DNA of 37,034 nt from a virus: positions 1 through 37,034 of the IMG/VR virus record IMGVR_UViG_3300045253_000012. One strand, written 5' to 3'. Shown here in pieces: positions 36,888-37,034 of the stretch. The notes below the pieces were generated by a model, which made no database searches, was not told where the DNA came from, and saw only the letters and a list, made by a program, of their open reading frames with translations. Both the position numbers and the translations under genes were made by a program. Position 1 is the stretch's first letter. The number at the start of each line of letters is the position of its first letter.

Positions 36888-37034
36888 TGAAGGACCAAAA
36901 AATGCAAACTGATTTTGAAAAGATTTCAAAAGTATTAAAATATTTTCCAGAAACAGGAGATATTTATAGGATAAATAAATCTACGGGCGAAATTGGATTA
37001 AAACCTGCTGGCTCAATAAATGGCGAAGGATATA
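36888..37034. repeat. Right copy of the terminal direct repeat
   Basis: Matches 1-147 with a single A/C difference at 36934 (47 in the left copy). Marks the assembly join of a circular or permuted molecule. Confidence 0.9.
36902..37034 (+). CDS. HNH endonuclease, partial (same gene as 15-509)
   Basis: The first 44 codons of the HNH/AP2 endonuclease, cut by the window end. Upstream context here shows what precedes the gene in the circular genome: GAAGGAATGG and AAGGACC sites and the pseudoknot-capable leader. The only change from the left copy is synonymous. Confidence 0.85.
   Translation, partial: MQTDFEKISKVLKYFPETGDIYRINKSTGEIGLKPAGSINGEGY

Noticed and set aside
1-37034. CRISPR array, insertion sequence or transposase
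   Set aside because: No regularly spaced repeats and no transposase-like protein were seen in any frame.

Overview
This window looks like a complete circular (or circularly permuted) genome of a short-tailed, P22-type podophage of a Gram-negative host. Bases 1-147 reappear at 36888-37034 with one synonymous difference, so the unique length is about 36,887 bp. The virion genes run in the P22 order: small and large terminase, portal, scaffold, P22-family coat protein, gp4-like and gp10-like tail factors, three injection-type proteins and a fibre. The lysis cassette (lysozyme, probable holin, nested Rz/Rz1 spanins) implies a host with an outer membrane. The P22-type ancestry rests on recognised families. 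The host genus is not shown by the sequence; a betaproteobacterium is only a guess. I see no integrase, no full-length CI/LexA-type repressor and no partition genes, so a strictly lytic or defective-temperate lifestyle is more likely than classical temperate growth.

Layout. Once the ends are joined, the genome is two opposed blocks. The rightward block (34700 to 37034, continuing at 1 to 4690) holds small unknown genes, an ERF recombinase, SSB, two HNH/AP2 homing-type endonucleases, a Lar-like anti-restriction protein, a phage N6-adenine methyltransferase and tiny basic peptides. The leftward block (34142 down to 4677) starts with a 58-aa helix-turn-helix regulator. It continues through NinB, NinG, many small overlapping genes, replication genes (an O-like initiator and a probable helicase loader), LexA-N-like and winged-helix proteins, and a string of small accessory genes. 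After a tRNA/structured-RNA island come terminase, head, tail, injection and fibre genes, and finally lysis genes.

Control. The blocks diverge at about 34.2 kb, where two extended or good sigma70-like promoters face away from each other. A 7-bp-arm inverted repeat overlaps both -35 boxes, so the adjacent HTH protein is the obvious candidate regulator. Leftward transcription meets at least two intrinsic terminators: a 94-nt nested hairpin just before the replication genes (30558-30651) and a simple one just before the terminase genes (23937-23966). This implies antitermination or additional promoters, and candidates lie at 30693-30721 and 25494-25521.

The most unusual material is non-coding. 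A region of about 430 nt (34254-34690) contains a 15-bp perfect long-range helix, a possible pseudoknot and a degenerate tRNA-like cloverleaf. A tRNA-His/tRNA-Gly island (24752-25470) has a hairpin-rich spacer. A small pseudoknot-capable element (36795-36866) lies directly upstream of the first HNH gene. A 26-codon membrane-peptide ORF with a strong ribosome binding site sits on the opposite strand, exactly filling a gap between two late genes (9908-9988). None of these could be tested here by folding or database search.
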